Assembly (NCBI GenBank): GCA_037039685.1
Contig: JAWNGF010000001.1
Coordinates: 1,798,001 to 1,862,000 of the forward strand
Length of the DNA: 64,000 nt
Source of the DNA: Ceratobasidium sp. AG-K
Taxonomy: Eukaryota > Basidiomycota > Agaricomycetes > Cantharellales > Ceratobasidiaceae
Reading direction: 5' to 3'
Part shown: positions 35,278 to 48,549 of the stretch, piece after piece
How the letters are laid out: every line of letters begins with the position of its first letter
Position numbering within the stretch: the stretch's first letter is position 1
Made by a program: the position numbers and the translations under genes
Notes under the pieces: generated by a model
Told to the model about the DNA's origin: nothing
What the model saw: the letters and a program-made list of their open reading frames with translations, nothing else
Databases searched by the model: none

Positions 35278-37708
35278 TTACTCCTGAACAATGTCTCCTT
35301 TCTTGGGTTTCGAGTCTATGATTTCCCTCCCCTGACCAACAATGCTCTTGGCCTCATCGTCGAGCACAATCCCTTCGCGAACTGTAAGCCACTGAATGCG
35401 TACATGAAAAATAGACTCACCCAGCCCCTCCTCGCGAACCAGACCAAGCACGTGTTCGAGCACGACGTAGCCGTCATTATCGACATCAAGCTTATGTACC
35501 AGGCCTTCGATCTCATCCTCACTTGGTGCGTGCTTGATCACACGCAGCGCTCGTTCAAGATCATGAACGGGGATCTTGCCTTGCGAATCACAGGTAATCA
35601 TCTGCAACGAAGAGCCGACCTTGGCGTCATACGCCTCGAGTTGCTGGTCGATCTTGGTGAGCATTGCACGAATCTTCTTGATGAGCGGGTTCGAGACTGG
35701 AGTTGCCGGTTCGCCCTCGGCCTTAGGGGCCGCATTTTCCTTCAGAGTGTGAGATTTGGAATCAATCGCAAGAAACAATGCACACCTCTTCCGCACGCTG
35801 GTTCAATTCCATTAGCGCCCTCAACTCATCCCTCTCTTTGAGCACAGAGCTCTTCGCGGACAAGACGCTCAATGCTTCTCCAAGTTCGGCAAGCTGCTCG
35901 GTAGTCATACGAGCATCGTCCTCTGCAGCGCCAGCAACTTGAAACTCTGATTCAGGCAACAAGGACTGAGCCATGAGTGCCTCTTCTTCGCGCTTAGCTT
36001 GCTCTTCCGCAGCTCTGCGTTGCCGGCGTGCGTCTTCTTCTTTGGCTTCCTGCTCAGCTTCGTCGTCGATAAGCTCCTCTTGTTGTTGCAATACTTCGAG
36101 TTTCTGTTTGTAGCTGGCCTTTTCGCTGTCGACTTCGAGTTCTGCTTCGCTAAGCTATATGGGGATATAGTAAACTTGTTTCCCAATACAAATATGGGCT
36201 TACCAGGGTATCAGGCAAACTGCTCATCACACCCTCCAGACCTTTGACAACCGGGACGTCGCCATCCCGGTCCCAGTTGAATGCGCGACTCAGGATGAGT
36301 AGTACACCGCTAACGCGGTTCTTCGAGTGCAAATCAATCCATTGGGATAGCTCCTCACGTAGACGCGATGGAGACACGCCAACTGTGCGAAGACCGCGAG
36401 ATTGACATGCGTGTCGCAATTCATGAGTAGTCAGGGAGTCAACTCCCTCGTTCGAGATTACCTACGCAAAATTTTTAGCCTAATTGACAAGCACTCTCAA
36501 TAAACCTACATCATCATCTCTCCGAATATCAGAAAGACGAGATCTGATTTGATAACGTAGGAAGTTGTCGGTGCCAAACGCATTCAAGCCCATATACCGG
36601 CATATGCTAACGAGTTGAGGGCGCGACAAGTTATCCAACGTAAGGTCGGAGTCGAACAATTTAGCGACCTTGATGATGTCCTCAGTTGACGGAGATTCGC
36701 CTAGATGCAAGTTAGCACATCTCCCTGATGACAACTTGCAAGCAAACCTACCAGTGGACCTGACCTTCAAGAAAAAGTTCTTGAATTCGTCAGTTGATAA
36801 AATATTGGACCCGGATCTCAAAGGAGACTCCTTCAATGTCTCCTGCAAAAATTTAGCCATTTCGAGTCGGACTTTGAGCAACTTTCTTTGCTTCTCTTGC
36901 TGTATTAGAGCGTTAGATTGGGGGTTTACATATATAAATGCGCGCTTACAGCAGCAAACTTGTCCTCAAACGTGCTTGGTAGCATATTTGGGAAAAGCTT
37001 GAGGGCTACCGGGAGCAGAAGTTCCATGAATGGCACGAGTACAAACACTGCGAATGGAATCAGGCGAAGCAAGTCGGTCGTGGTACGGGTGAGCTGTTGA
37101 TGCTCCATGAGTATATCCCCTATAGGAGAACAAGTTATTCTCACCTGACGCCTCTCACGACGGGTCAAGCGTGCACCATTGAGAACCTTGCGTAGAAGTT
37201 TCGAGCTAACCCTAACCTCGGCAGCAAGAAGTTTGGATCCATCCCAATAGTGATTTGCCTCGTGCTTTAACCATGCCCAGGCTTTGGCAAGGCGGCCCTC
37301 GGGCTTTACTTCATCCTTTGCCTTGGCCACATTTTTGTCCTCTGCAGTAGCAATGGGCTTCGATTCTGTGTTGGCTATGTCGGTATTGTTATCAATTTTC
37401 TTGGAAGGAGGGAACGTAGTTGAAGTAGAAGGAGAAACAGTCTTGCTCGGGGCAGGAGAGAAGAGTGTAGATCCCTTTGAGTCCCCAGATTTTCCGGCTT
37501 TGCTGGAGGGCAGCGACTCTTGGTCCGGCTTCAAGTCTTTTTGACCTTCACTAGAAGTACTAACGAGTCGACGGGATCTTAGAGACTCGTACAAAAACAG
37601 TTGTTGTTGCGAGGGCACTTTGAAGCGGTATCCCGGTCTACCCAAGCTGGCCAAAGTCATAACCATAGGCCGCAAGTTCCCCCCCTGTCGGGGCATCCAT
37701 ATCGACAT
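35278..37708 (-). CDS. LETM1/MDM38-like inner mitochondrial membrane protein
   Basis: LETM1-family protein for K+/H+ or Ca2+ homeostasis and ribosome contact at the inner membrane. The start at 37708 gives an Arg-rich N terminus compatible with a presequence. Then AKAWAWLKHEANHYWDGSKL, LNGARLTRRERRQ joined by a 51-nt intron to LTRTTTDLLRLIPFAVFVLV, and PFMELLLPVALKLFPNMLPS (membrane segment). The ribosome-binding-like region follows (LRSGSNILSTDEFKNFF, LFDSDLTLDNLSRPQLVSIC, LRYQIRSRLSDIRRDD, HELRHACQSRGLRTVGVS). A long Glu/Lys/Arg coiled coil comes next, and the C-terminal EF-hand-like loop reads LDVDNDGYVVLEHV. About seven short introns are inferred. Confidence 0.92.
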
Positions 37709-38168
37709 GTTGACCAGTGAAATGCCGATGAAGTGGAAGGAAATGCTTGGTGTGGTCGACAGTAGCCGGCGAAGTCTGTGGTACTTCCTATGATCCTAAA
37801 TTGGCGTTACTTACGGGTAAGCTTAATTTAGTACCAATTCCTCATACCTCACCCAAAGACAAACGGAAAGCAAATGGTCTACAGTTTGCCCACCGTAGAG
37901 ATGGTTCTGGGGTAGTCAAAGCACACCGAATTGAGTCGAAGATGAACGAGGCGGAGACACGGCTTAATGAACGCGTCCTCCTGCAGGGGGCGGCATCCTT
38001 CGTTACCGTTACGTGCTTTGGATGCCCCGTTACGCGTCAGACAAGGGATAAACCGGAAGTTTGCACCAGCCAGTATGCGTTCACACTCTCTCGATTAAAC
38101 GCGGCCAATTCACATGCGCATGAAATGCAACAAAGGATGGATTAGGATGATACAAAAAGAGGACGAAT
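37709..38168. other. Intergenic, QCR7 to LETM1
   Basis: 460 bp with the LETM1 promoter. A 132-codon open frame on the plus strand (37747-38145) has no recognisable features and sits where regulatory sequence is expected; I treat it as chance. Confidence 0.4.
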
Positions 38169-38750
38169 TTAGTGCTGGTTTTTGACAACAGTGATGGTGT
38201 CCCACTCTGCCCGCTCCGTATCCTCCTTGACGACTTGCTCAACGTAGGGCTTAAGGTAGCGGATATCCTGTATTTGATTTGTGGTATAATCGGCACCATA
38301 GCATACTGCCATACTTCAAGTCAGAGACGTACCTCCTCGGGTTTGAGCCATTTCTCCTTGGGCAAGTCCTTGTGGAGGATCGACTGCTGGAAAGCTATCC
38401 TCTGCCTGAAAGCGCGATCATATGCCTCCCTGGTAGGTAATCGGCTGATAGCCTAGTCGCGCAGACCACCAGAACTCGGTCAATCACTGCGATTCACACA
38501 CAACGTAGTACACCGTCCGCACCTTCTGTACGTCCTCTCGTTCTTCAATCACTAAATGGAATGTCATGTATTAGCAAACGTTAAGTTGTAACACGGTATA
38601 CCCTTACTCACAGATATCATCATACCTCAACCCCATTTTACGGTGCCCCACCGCCCGCGCATAGAATGCAGCGATCGGAGCCAAGAATTTGGACAGAGTG
38701 CGTGAGGCTTTAACCTGGGGTGCGAGACTGAGGCCAAGAGGACCGAACAT
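38169..38750 (-). CDS. QCR7: Cytochrome bc1 complex subunit 7
   Basis: The 14-kDa subunit of ubiquinol-cytochrome c reductase on the matrix side of complex III. The sequence starts [20 protein letters not shown]; after introns the order is [81 protein letters not shown] and [11 protein letters not shown]. All are hallmarks of the Qcr7 family, and the length of about 125 residues is usual. Three short introns are inferred, one just after RYDD, one after DVQK and one after KPEE. Tandem with LETM1. Confidence 0.93.
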
Positions 38751-39075
38751 TTTGGTGATTGAGTGACGCTTTAGGGTGGTCGGTCACGGTTGTGGGTGTC
38801 CCAACGTGAGATTGAATCGCTCCGATTGGTCCCGAATCTGATTTGCAATTGCGTTTATCCCGAAAATACGTTTTCTGAAGCCAGCGCTTATCATATCTTC
38901 GGCAAACAATAAGCGCCGGTTTGAATAGCTCGCAAAGTGATCCCCAAGGCGTGAATTTATATTCGAAGATAGTTATACAAGGTTCAATGCTGTTAATACA
39001 AGTATATCAAGACACTCGGCCGATCCAATAAGTCAAAGAAGCAATAACAGAGGACATTTCAAGATCGTTCACACG
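38751..39075. other. Intergenic, Zn2Cys6 gene to QCR7
   Basis: 325 bp with the QCR7 promoter and the 3' flank of the regulator gene. Nothing else recognised. Confidence 0.4.
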
Positions 39076-42000
39076 TTAGAAATGCGTAGGGCTCGGTGCG
39101 CGGGATAGATGTTGGCCCATAGGAAACCTAGCATACAGGTTAGTATATTAAACCCTGAGCCAAACTGCATGTCAAAAGACTTACCAAGGGCCAATCAGAG
39201 TCGAAAAGGCTGGTGCGACAATATCCTGTGTGGGTCCATCCACAGCCATGGTGTCCATCCCAGCATGCTGTCGTACCAAAAACTCTTCAAAGCCCTCGGG
39301 GATATTAAAAAGCTCGGACGAATTCGAAAAGCTCAAATCGGCTTCGGCAGCATTGAAGGAAACCCTCAATGCGTTTTGGTCGGTCAAAAAGTCCGGTAGG
39401 TCGGCTCCGTAGACTGGTCCGTCCAGAAACCCGGTAATCCCGACCGAGGCACCGGCTGGACTGTCAGCATGTTCTGAGGAAGGCTGCCCAATGTTTCCGT
39501 TGAACGAAACGTCAAATCCAGAAAGGTCGGCGCTTGGAGTATGGGCCGTGAGCTCATCGGGCACTCGTTTACGGTGGTTGCTGGCCACATGTCGGCGCCA
39601 CGCTTTGGCAGCCCATTGAGTAATAAGCTCAACATCGCGAAGATCTGTGATGAGCAAAAGTAACATCAGCCACGCCCTTGGACACGAAATCTGGCTAACG
39701 TACGTGAGATATGGGAATCTCCTAGATTCAAGACAATCCCACGGTTAGACGCCATCAGCTTCAAGCAATAAGTTTACGAACCTGTTGTAGGCTCTCCAAC
39801 ATCAAAGTCCATGTCGCCTGCAGACTGTTGCTCAAGAATCCGGCGTACGCAGCCAACCCCGCCCCAATATCTATTGCACCAAGAGGTCAGTTGCCCGCTC
39901 GCAAGTATGAGCTCAAGGTTACTTACTTGGACATCTTGGCCAAGATTGCTTTGCAGCGCTCTAAGCTGGCTTCGCTCCATTGCCTGGTAAGGACTGCGGT
40001 GATGGCCGACATGGTTTGGGGAGGCTTAGTCAAGGTCTCTCGTTCCGCAAGGAATGCGCGCGCGGCAGTGAGTACTGTAAGGTCCAAAAACGGGTTTGCG
40101 AGCAAGGCTTGTTGGTCCACTTCATCAGCCAGGATAACCATATCGACGATAGACCGCGCAGACTGCACGCGAAACTTCAATAAACAAACTGTACGGGGAA
40201 ATGCCCAAATGGGGTAAACGCACCGAACGGGACAAATCAATGCTAGTTGCAAGGGGTAGAGTTACGTCTGGGGTAAAATTTTGCAATAGTGAGGGTCGAT
40301 GAAGCAAGGTGATCACAGAATGAAACATGGCGTGTAGAAGCAAGAAGACCGCTGCCTGGTTGTGGCATGAGTATCGCCGGAAGTTTTGGATGTTGAAGAC
40401 TAGACTGGGAGGAAGCGACTGGTAGAAGACGGTCATTTGGTGTTGAAGTTGCCTTGATCGGACATGTTTGATTTAGACATTGTAGGCGTGCCTGAGTAGA
40501 ATTAACTTACGATAGTTCAAACGTCTCGTCGAGGTCTAGGGAGCCTTGTCGTTTAACCTTGTTATTTAACACGTCGCCTAGCTTGCCACGAAGCTGTACA
40601 AGCCTGCACAAGTGACCAAAAACAAAGCTCGTTGATGGGGGCTTGGAGTGATCTTCACTTTCTTGTGCGACCGCGGGCAAAGCCGTATCAAACTACCACG
40701 ACCAATCAGCGCACAGCCCTGTAGGGTTGAACCAGCGTGGTACCCACCTGGTCGTCCGCAATGGCGATCGGCCGACCCGTCCCCCACGAATTGATACGAT
40801 CAATCAGAAGGGTCGACCACCAAGTGAGCCTAACTTTTTCACGCTCGCTCTCCGTTGCAGCCAACTGGACTGTAGCCTCGAAACCGAGACCAAGGTCCAT
40901 AGCCATTCCAACAGCCATCTATAGACAGGATATTAGAATGAAAAGAGTGGATTTGGCCAAGTATATGCTTACCCGACTGTACATCCACAAACCGCTATCA
41001 CGGCCGCTTCCGAATTCCGACCAAGCGATTAGGACGAGAGCCTGGAGCACTTCGACAGATGGCCATGAAAGCATGTGGACGACAAGAAGCTGGGAAAATG
41101 TTTAAGCGGTTGGGACCAAATTCTGAGACGAGTTTTGCGAACCTTGGCCATGTCGCAGTACGCCTCGCCGGCTAAATGACGTGGCCCCTTGAGTAACTCT
41201 TTGCGATTGGAAAACCTAAAATGAACGTGAGCATATATCCAGGAATTTTCTTCGGAAGGAGGAATTACCGAACAGCCAGCGCGGCTAGACAGTTTGCTAA
41301 GATCGCGGGAAGCGTCCCCTCCATAATCTGAGCCATGACCTGGGTACGATCCAAAAAGGGGAAGTGGCATGCCAGGTGGTCAAAGAATAAATCTGATGAG
41401 TGTGTTAGGAACCACTAATAGATGAATGCATATGACACCCACTGGCTAAGTGTGTGAGGTACTTGGGGTTTGGATACCGGGGCCGCGTGGGATCAAATAA
41501 ACAATCCCGACCAGAGGCAGCCGCAGTTGCCATCACGGAAGACTCGAACGATGGAATGTAGGGATGCACAGGTGTGGTCGTGCCTGTGGCCGGTCCAGAT
41601 GAGCCAGATTCATGGACGGGACTAGCGCTCGTGACGTTATTGTACAACTCGTCTTCCCCGCTCGCAAGGGCGCTACTGTTCGGGTGTAGGGCGCGGAAGA
41701 TGGGGGGAGATGATGGTGGGAACGTAAGCGAGTTTTTGGGAGAAGGGATCTTGTCTGCTGCAGGTGAGTGCGAGCATTGCGACGTGTGTGATGCAACCGA
41801 AGCGCTGTCGTCAAGTGTGAGAGTGCGTACTTGGACACGCCTGTACCCTGGGGTGTTTGCAGTGGGTCCGAAGTATCTTCAATGTAATGTCAGATATATT
41901 TCCAGGCCCAAGATCGAATCGTTTACCTGAAGAACGGAACAGTAATCCGCTTCAGCTCTGTGAATGGTGTTCCATTGGCGCCATCGACCCGGCTGGCTCC

Positions 42001-42686
42001 GTCGAGCAAAGTTTGTGCGGCCTCGGCTACGCTGGGGGGCGATGGGAAGCGCAATGCAGGATATTCGGGAGCCAGAGTGTCTTCAGCCAATAGAGATGCT
42101 TTCCGCTTCCGGGACACGGGCCGCGAAGGATCGGATGAGATATCGGCGAAGCCGTTGTCATTGGAGTGGTGAGATGGTGGGTAGCTCGAGCGGTCATCGG
42201 TTGACGTTGCACTAGATGGGTAGGGCGCTGCAGAGGGAGAGTTCCTCTCTTTGGCCTTTTGATCGATCTCGTTGCCGTCGGAACGAATTATCTGGGTTGC
42301 ATACGAGTACGAGAGCCCGCGTTCTGCTTGATAGCTGCAATGTCATGTTAGTAAATTTGCGATTTTTCTTTTTGGCGCAGAAACTTGCATACCGGTCGCG
42401 ATCTCCATACAAGCAACTTCCATTGCTCACTCGACAGGCTTCGCATTGCTGAACTTTTGGTGTACGAATACACTTGATCTTTTTAATACGGCTGTATCGA
42501 TATAAGCAGGGTGAGCGAGCGTCCAACACGGATCAATGGTAGTTGGTAAAAGGAAGTCAAGTGAGCAGGAAAGGAAGCCCACCATGCATCGCAGGCAGTG
42601 ACAAGCCGTGCTCGCTTTCGCTGCTGGCCCTTCTGCGGGGCACCTCCATGGGGCTCCTCGAGGATGAATCGGAAATTGAGATCCAT
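39076..42686 (-). CDS. Zn2Cys6 fungal transcription factor
   Basis: The N terminus (42686) has a basic stretch QQRKRARLVTACDAC; a spliced Cys codon joins it to RIKKIKC and then QQCEACRVSNGSC, so the six zinc-binding cysteines of a GAL4-type cluster are complete. The middle contains a fungal transcription factor regulatory region (AMDLGLGFEATVQLAA, WWSTLLIDRINSWGTGRP, HHATRPS-type segments) over many short exons. The C terminus is acidic (LPDFLTDQNALRVSFNAAEA). The stop is placed at 39076 after an intron that follows LIGP; without it the protein ends at 39181. About ten or more introns make the internal structure uncertain. The target genes are unknown; sugar genes lie close by. Confidence 0.82.
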
Positions 42687-43801
42687 CGAAATGGTCGACT
42701 CGGGGTGAGGAAGGTGGTGGCTGGGCCGGGGATATGCCTAGTCAGGACGAGAGACCGAAGCTCCGTGAGGTCACCGTTGGGAGCGGCGCTGGAAGGGGGG
42801 CGGGGCAGGGACGAGCGAGGTGCGGGGGAGGGGAGCTGAAATACGGGCGAGACTTGGGGAGTCTATATCTTGAGGCAAAGTATGGGGTAGTATACTCGTT
42901 CTGGTGAGATGGGCTCGTGCTTCGAACCAAAGTGGCGGGGGGATGACCAGGCTCCTACGCAAAACGTGCGCCCAGATTCACGCTAGTGGAGAGCGATCGG
43001 TTGGTCCGGGACCCACCGGCAGGAAGCCTAACCAGGGATATCCTCGTGGAGAGGAGCTTCTGAGTCGACAAAAACCCAACCTGTATGCGGCGGACTATCT
43101 CCGGATAATTTCCATGGCATGTGGCGCTTAGCGGCAAAAAAGCGTCGCAACGACCCAGGCTGAATCTAGCTGTCCCGAAGGTCAAAATACCACCAAGTTT
43201 GACCAAGTCGGCGACGACAAAATGTTTCACGTATATTGTGCTTGATCCAGGTGACCACAGACGTTTTCGTAGCTCCCCCGCTCTGATGGATTCGCCAGTT
43301 CTTCATAGATCAGCAAACGGGAATGCGAACGGGAATTCAAATCCAATTCCCGTTGGCATTCCCGTTTGTTTACATATTTATCCGGTCCGTCCTCGGTCCG
43401 GCACCGGTCGGCACCAATCAGGTGGCCGTGGATCGGGACAACAATTCGCTGTTTATGAATTCCCATGTGCATTGGGCGCCTCTGGTTTCAAACGGAAATG
43501 ATTACTTGCAGGCAATGAGGTCATATGCCCGTCCCGCTACCGTATCGTTCCGGAGGCAGGCACACAAGACAGCTGACTTGGAACCTATATTTATGCTTTT
43601 TTTTTTTTTCAAAACTGCTCTGACCAAGCTAATGATCGCGTCACGTGCGATCGGCGCCCGACCGGCACCCAGATCAAGCAGAGGTGCGACCGTACCTTCC
43701 CACTGCAGTGTGTGTTACTGACGACCCGAGTTCCTCGAGGTTGCTAGGACTCCAGAGATATAGGACTGGGAGATTCTGAGTGGCCTTGCTCTTGGTTCAT
43801 C
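42687..43801. other. 1.1-kb divergent promoter region with hairpin
   Basis: Lies between the Zn2Cys6 gene and the YTP1-like gene, which point away from each other. It contains the inverted repeat at 43314-43368 and a T-rich tract near 43600. Overlapping small ORFs are not supported. Confidence 0.45.
43314..43368. repeat. Near-perfect inverted repeat (hairpin)
   Basis: Arms of 24 nt (43314-43337 and 43345-43368) match with one mismatch around a 7-nt loop. Each arm itself holds two copies of AACGGGAAT. It could form a cruciform in DNA or a stem-loop in RNA, or be a transposon relic or a double binding site. Confidence 0.8.
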
Positions 43802-45978
43802 ATGCTGCTCTCTATGGCCTCAACTGCGAGACCGCCAAGCCATTTCCTGACACTCGCTATTTTTATACATTTTGTCGCACTGGTCTCTGCTCATCCTCAT
43901 CATGGCAACGGTGGCAACTCGGAGGCCCCCATTGACGCTGTACTATGGATTCACATTATTGTCCAACTGGTGGTCTGGGGGGGCATATTCGGCGTAGGAA
44001 TGGTCTTGGGAATCACTCGGTACGAGAACTCATAGGCCTTTCTACGCACGTTCTAGAATGCACTGAAACTATCATAGATCGAAATGGCACGTTCCGGTAC
44101 AGGTATAGTATATGTATCTCACAGTCGTTCCCTGATGTTCTGAAGCGCACGAATCACAGTCTGTCGCGTATCTGATGACCGCGACCGGCTACATACTAGG
44201 ACACTCGCATAAGGGTCGCTCATTTTCGGAATCTGTGAGCACCCGTCCACCCCGCCTGCAGATCTTCCTCAGACTGATGTTCGGGCAGGCACACGGAAGA
44301 GCCGCCAACTGGATTCTCTTCCCGCTTTTGGCACAACTAGCGTTGGGAATTTATCTCAAGTTGCACATCCATGAACAATCTATCCGCCCATGGGCAGTCG
44401 TTGTACACGGAATTATCGGCAAAAGCTGGCTGGTTATCGGCTGGACACAGATGCTGTTCGGTGTTATAGTGCTTCGAGGGTACTGTGGGGTGAGATTGAT
44501 TCTCTTCGGTGAGGGATCCCTGACGACTAATTTATCTAATCAATACACGTCCATCAGGAAGATGGGCTCGGACAATGTCTGGCTCATTACATTATGGGTT
44601 CTGCCTTTATTGGCTATGGTGTTCTGCTGGCAATTGTTCTGCTGGCAGGTGGCGGCCGTGTATGGTATGGTAAACGATGGCGGGATGGAAACAAGGGAGA
44701 AAAGGTGGTTAGCCCACGGAGCCAAGAATGGTGGGATGGTTGGGTAATTATGGTGTGGGTAAGTACCCTAATCCACTTTGCGATCATTAAGCTTAAATTT
44801 GGGGCAGGGCATTGTCAACACGTTTACCGAGCATCACGGCCCGCTGACAAAGTGGAGTCACAAAGATATGCAACACACGTACGTTAGTTTCCATAATCAG
44901 CACAAAACACTGGGTAAACTTTTCTGAAATAGTACTCTTGGGGTGATCTGTAAGTCGGGGGTGTGCAGTTCACGAGATTGGCACCATATGATCTCTAACT
45001 TTTAGGGTGGGCCGGCGGAGCTTTGGCCATCTTCCTGGCACGGAACGGGAAGCGTACCGTTGTTCCTGCTCTAATGTGGGTCAATTGCACTCGTATCTTA
45101 GACGTCAAACTAAAAGTTCACACATTTTAGTATCATCATGACTGGGTGGGCAATGTCTTCCCACACCCAAGCCTTGGAAATCAGTACCAAGGTGAATTGG
45201 ACGTGTCGCAACTTCGACCGGTTCCGACCTCATCATGTCATTTCGTAGGTCCATGCAATATTCGGCATCGTCCTGATGTCTGCCGGAGTTGCTCGCATCA
45301 TTGAGATAGCGTTCGTGCTAAAAGATTCGGCGTCCATTTCAGACGAGTCCTCAAGCGCGAATACTCGAGCCAAACCTGTCGAGATCCAAGCATTCCAACA
45401 TTTACCACCATTCGTATGTTAAGCCATCCTGTTCTCCAACTGGCCCACGCTGATCAAAGCACGGTTGAATGCAGTTGTTGGTAGCTGGGGGGTAAGCTCT
45501 ATATCCTAATACCAACTCGCTTGACCATTTGCTGACTTGGTGTGTCCGGCGAAGTGTTCTATTCATGTCTGCTACAGATGAGGAGATGAAAGCGGCGATG
45601 AGCCTCGAGATGGACCACGTTACATATGTTTTGCTAATGCTCAGCCTGGCATTCATTGTCTACTTGTATGCTAACCTCTTGCTCCATATTTACGCCACCT
45701 CGGGCCGGAACGCCGCATCCAAACTGGTTGGATCGTCTACTGCGGGATATGCGCCTCTCGCATTGCGCGTCGACTCGGGTCTAGCTGCATCGAGTGCAGT
45801 AGGTGGGACAACGCCTACCACGGCGTTCACTCCCGCTCCTGCTTATCCCGGGCGGCCGATGGACATGGAGGAAGATGGAGGGGAATTATATAAAATAACG
45901 GATGGGCGGGATAGTTTTGAAGAGGAGATGGAGATGGATGTCCGAACTGGGGAGCGAGCAAGACTGACTCTTATGTAG
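43802..45978 (+). CDS. YTP1-like multipass membrane protein
   Basis: The start at 43802 gives a signal peptide (FLTLAIFIHFVALVSAHPHH) followed by a DUF2427-like region: APIDAVLWIHIIVQLVVWGG, then TATGYILGHSHKGRSF. The rest resembles Ytp1: [110 protein letters not shown] and MDHVTYVLLMLSLAFIVYLY. Many conserved His residues are shared with the family, whose biochemical role is not established. Eight or so introns are needed; the one after LPPF and the next give [21 protein letters not shown] in phase. The C terminus is acidic. Confidence 0.82.
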
Positions 45979-46175
45979 CTTTGTAATTGTACATTCGAGT
46001 ATACTTTGGATGCTTGTTGTTACCATCTAGTTTGTTGTGGATCATCTTATGTTGTTGCAATAGTTAGGTCTTCCGTGAATGTTGCTAGTCGTCAATTGAT
46101 ACACATTCCCAAGCGAAATTAAGTACAACCCAACCCCAAATCAAACAATTCAAAGCAGGACAAGGTGGATTACCT

Positions 46176-48549
46176 TTACGCTTTCTCAATCTTCTCCGAG
46201 CTCCCGTCTTTGTCGCTTCCGTGCAATCCCGGAACGTTGCGCGTATGCCCGGTCTCGAGCGCATGATCAATGACCTGGTCACCAAACACGGCATCCATTT
46301 CTTCGAGCGTCTTGCCCTTGGTCTCGGGGAAGCTAGTTCCGGAGAGTCAGCTGGTACGAAAGGATATGAGGAAGCAAGACTCACAAGAAGATGACAATGA
46401 AGGCTAGACACGAGGAAGGGCTGGGTAAGATAGTGCGGGTAGAGAAAATTAAGCGAAGCTTACCGTTCATGATGTTTGTGCAGATAAACACGAGGTAAAA
46501 CTTCCAGCCAAGCCTATTGAGGCCGATAGGCGAGACTTGGGAGATCATCACCTGCACATGTTATAATTTTGATGAATCGGAAGGGTAGGAAGAGGGAAGG
46601 ACAGGGAAGAATAATCAGTCTGAATTGCACTCCCAGTAACCCACGTTGATGGTACGTACGTTAACCGCCCAGTTGGACCTGCGTGCCAAAGTCATGTGAG
46701 TATGACTATTTCAGAGTTTACTTAGACTTGGCGGGACTCACATGGTGGCCACCGAAGTTCCCATAGCGCGGACACCTGTGCGTCACATCGCAACTCAGTT
46801 CCATTGCACAATACTGAAAACAAGGGCACTCACGCATCGGGAAGATTTCAGACTGGTACACCCATGAGACGGGGCCAAACGAGGTAGAGAAAAAGAGCGA
46901 GCCAAAGAGAATGATGAACGCGACACCAGCTTGTTGAGCGGTCTTGTTGTCAGATGTCTCTCCAGGGAACCGGGCGTTGATTGCGGCCTGGTGATAATGC
47001 AGGGTCAGTCGGCAACCCAGGGGCAGTATACTGTACCAATCACATACCTCAATCGCCAAGCAGCCTGCCATACCGAACGCGCCAACGATGAGAGGAAGGC
47101 GACGTCCCACACCTATGAATCGTCAAGTTTTAGGGGATATCTTCTAGGCATATAGAGGTTTACTGACGATCGAGGATGCAATAGATGAAGATAAAGGTCA
47201 CGATTTGGCCCAGCGCGTTGTTGATACCGGTAATCAAGAGGATAGTGTTGCCGGAGTATCCCAATGCCGCATACAAAGAGGGCTGGAAGTAGGCAGAGAC
47301 GTTGATACCCGTGAGCTGACAGCAAATTTGAACAGCCATTCCGGTGAGCGTGCGCTTCAACATAGGCTTAGTTGCCCACAGATCGGACAACTTTGACGAC
47401 ATGTTGGCCTTTTCGTACTTGATTTGTTCAACCATCTCGGCGAACTCGAGCTTGATGAACTCGGCGTTTTCAGCATTCCCGTGCAACCGCTGGACAACGA
47501 CAAGTGCTTCCTCGTTACGGCCCACTTCAATGACTGGTAAGACATGTGTGCGTTAGACTGGATGATGATGCAACAGAATTAGCAATCAACTTACGCCATC
47601 GAGGGCTAAAGGGTAAGAAGAACATTCCAAAGAGTAGCAAGACAGCAGGGGCCACTTGGATGCCGAGCGGAATACGCCACTGTGCGTCGCTGTCGAGGTA
47701 CTGGCAACCGTAACCGACCCCTGTTTTTAGTTGTTTGTTAGTTATTAGGTGCAAGAAACGAAAACAGAGACGCTCACAGTTGGCTACTAGGAATCCCATT
47801 CCCTGAAATGAAATTAGCTTTGTCTTCTGACACTTGGAGACAGATACCTACAATCATGACTAAGTTACAATATGGTTAGTGAGACATCAATGCGAAGCAG
47901 ATACAAACCCACATTGTGTCATTCCAGTCAAGAAGCCACGCAGTTTAGGGGGCGAGATTTCAGATTGATAAAGCTAACAGCAGCTTAGTTGGCGCGTCTC
48001 AGTCGATGCCAGCCGATACTTACTGGTACAATCATGGACAAGCATCCAATAGCCAGGCCAGCAATCACACGACCAACCATAAGGTAGCTAATGTTGCGGG
48101 CTCCAGTTTGAAGAGAGCAACCGAGGATTGCGACAAGAGAACCGGCTTGAATCGTGCGTTTCCGGCCGAGTCTATCCGCCATCCAACCAGCAGCCTATGC
48201 AAGGTACCTGGTATTTAGTCCGCTAATAAGTGGCTATATGATAGACCTTACCATTGCTCCAAAGAAGCATCCACCCGCAAACTTGAACAGCGTCAGCCAA
48301 GGCCAAGGGAGGATGGAAAGCCAACTCACAGTAGATACGACAGCACCTAGAAGCTCATCGTTTGGCTCGTTAAAGTACTCGTGGAACTTCCTGAAGTTGG
48401 GTGAAATGACTGAACCAATAATGCCCGAGTCACTGTTCCGGAGTTAGCTCCTCGCATGGTACTAGGTAGTGTACTAAAACGTACTATCCAAAGAGGAAGG
48501 AGCCTATAGCAGCAAACGTGGCTACGAAGAAGTTGAAAAATGCACCCAT
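46176..48549 (-). CDS. MFS sugar transporter
   Basis: Sugar porter family member of the plasma membrane. The start at 48549 reads MGAFFNFFVATFAAIGSFLF, then SGIIGSVISPNFRKFHEYF. Family signatures follow: GWMADRLGRKRTIQAGS, MVGRVIAGLAIGCLSMIVP, QYLDSDAQWRIPLGIQ, LPFSPRWLIEVGRNEEALVV, QICCQLTGINVSAYF, GRRLPLIVGAFGMAG, FGPVSWVYQSEIFPMRVRAM and, near the C terminus, FFPETKGKTLEEMDAVFGD. About ten introns of ~50 nt are inferred. It is divergent from the alpha-xylosidase gene across 1.5 kb and may import its substrate or related sugars; the substrate cannot be read from sequence. Confidence 0.9.

Noticed and set aside
37747..38145. 132-codon ORF upstream of LETM1
   Set aside because: Unrecognised sequence in a promoter region, no splice support and no motif.
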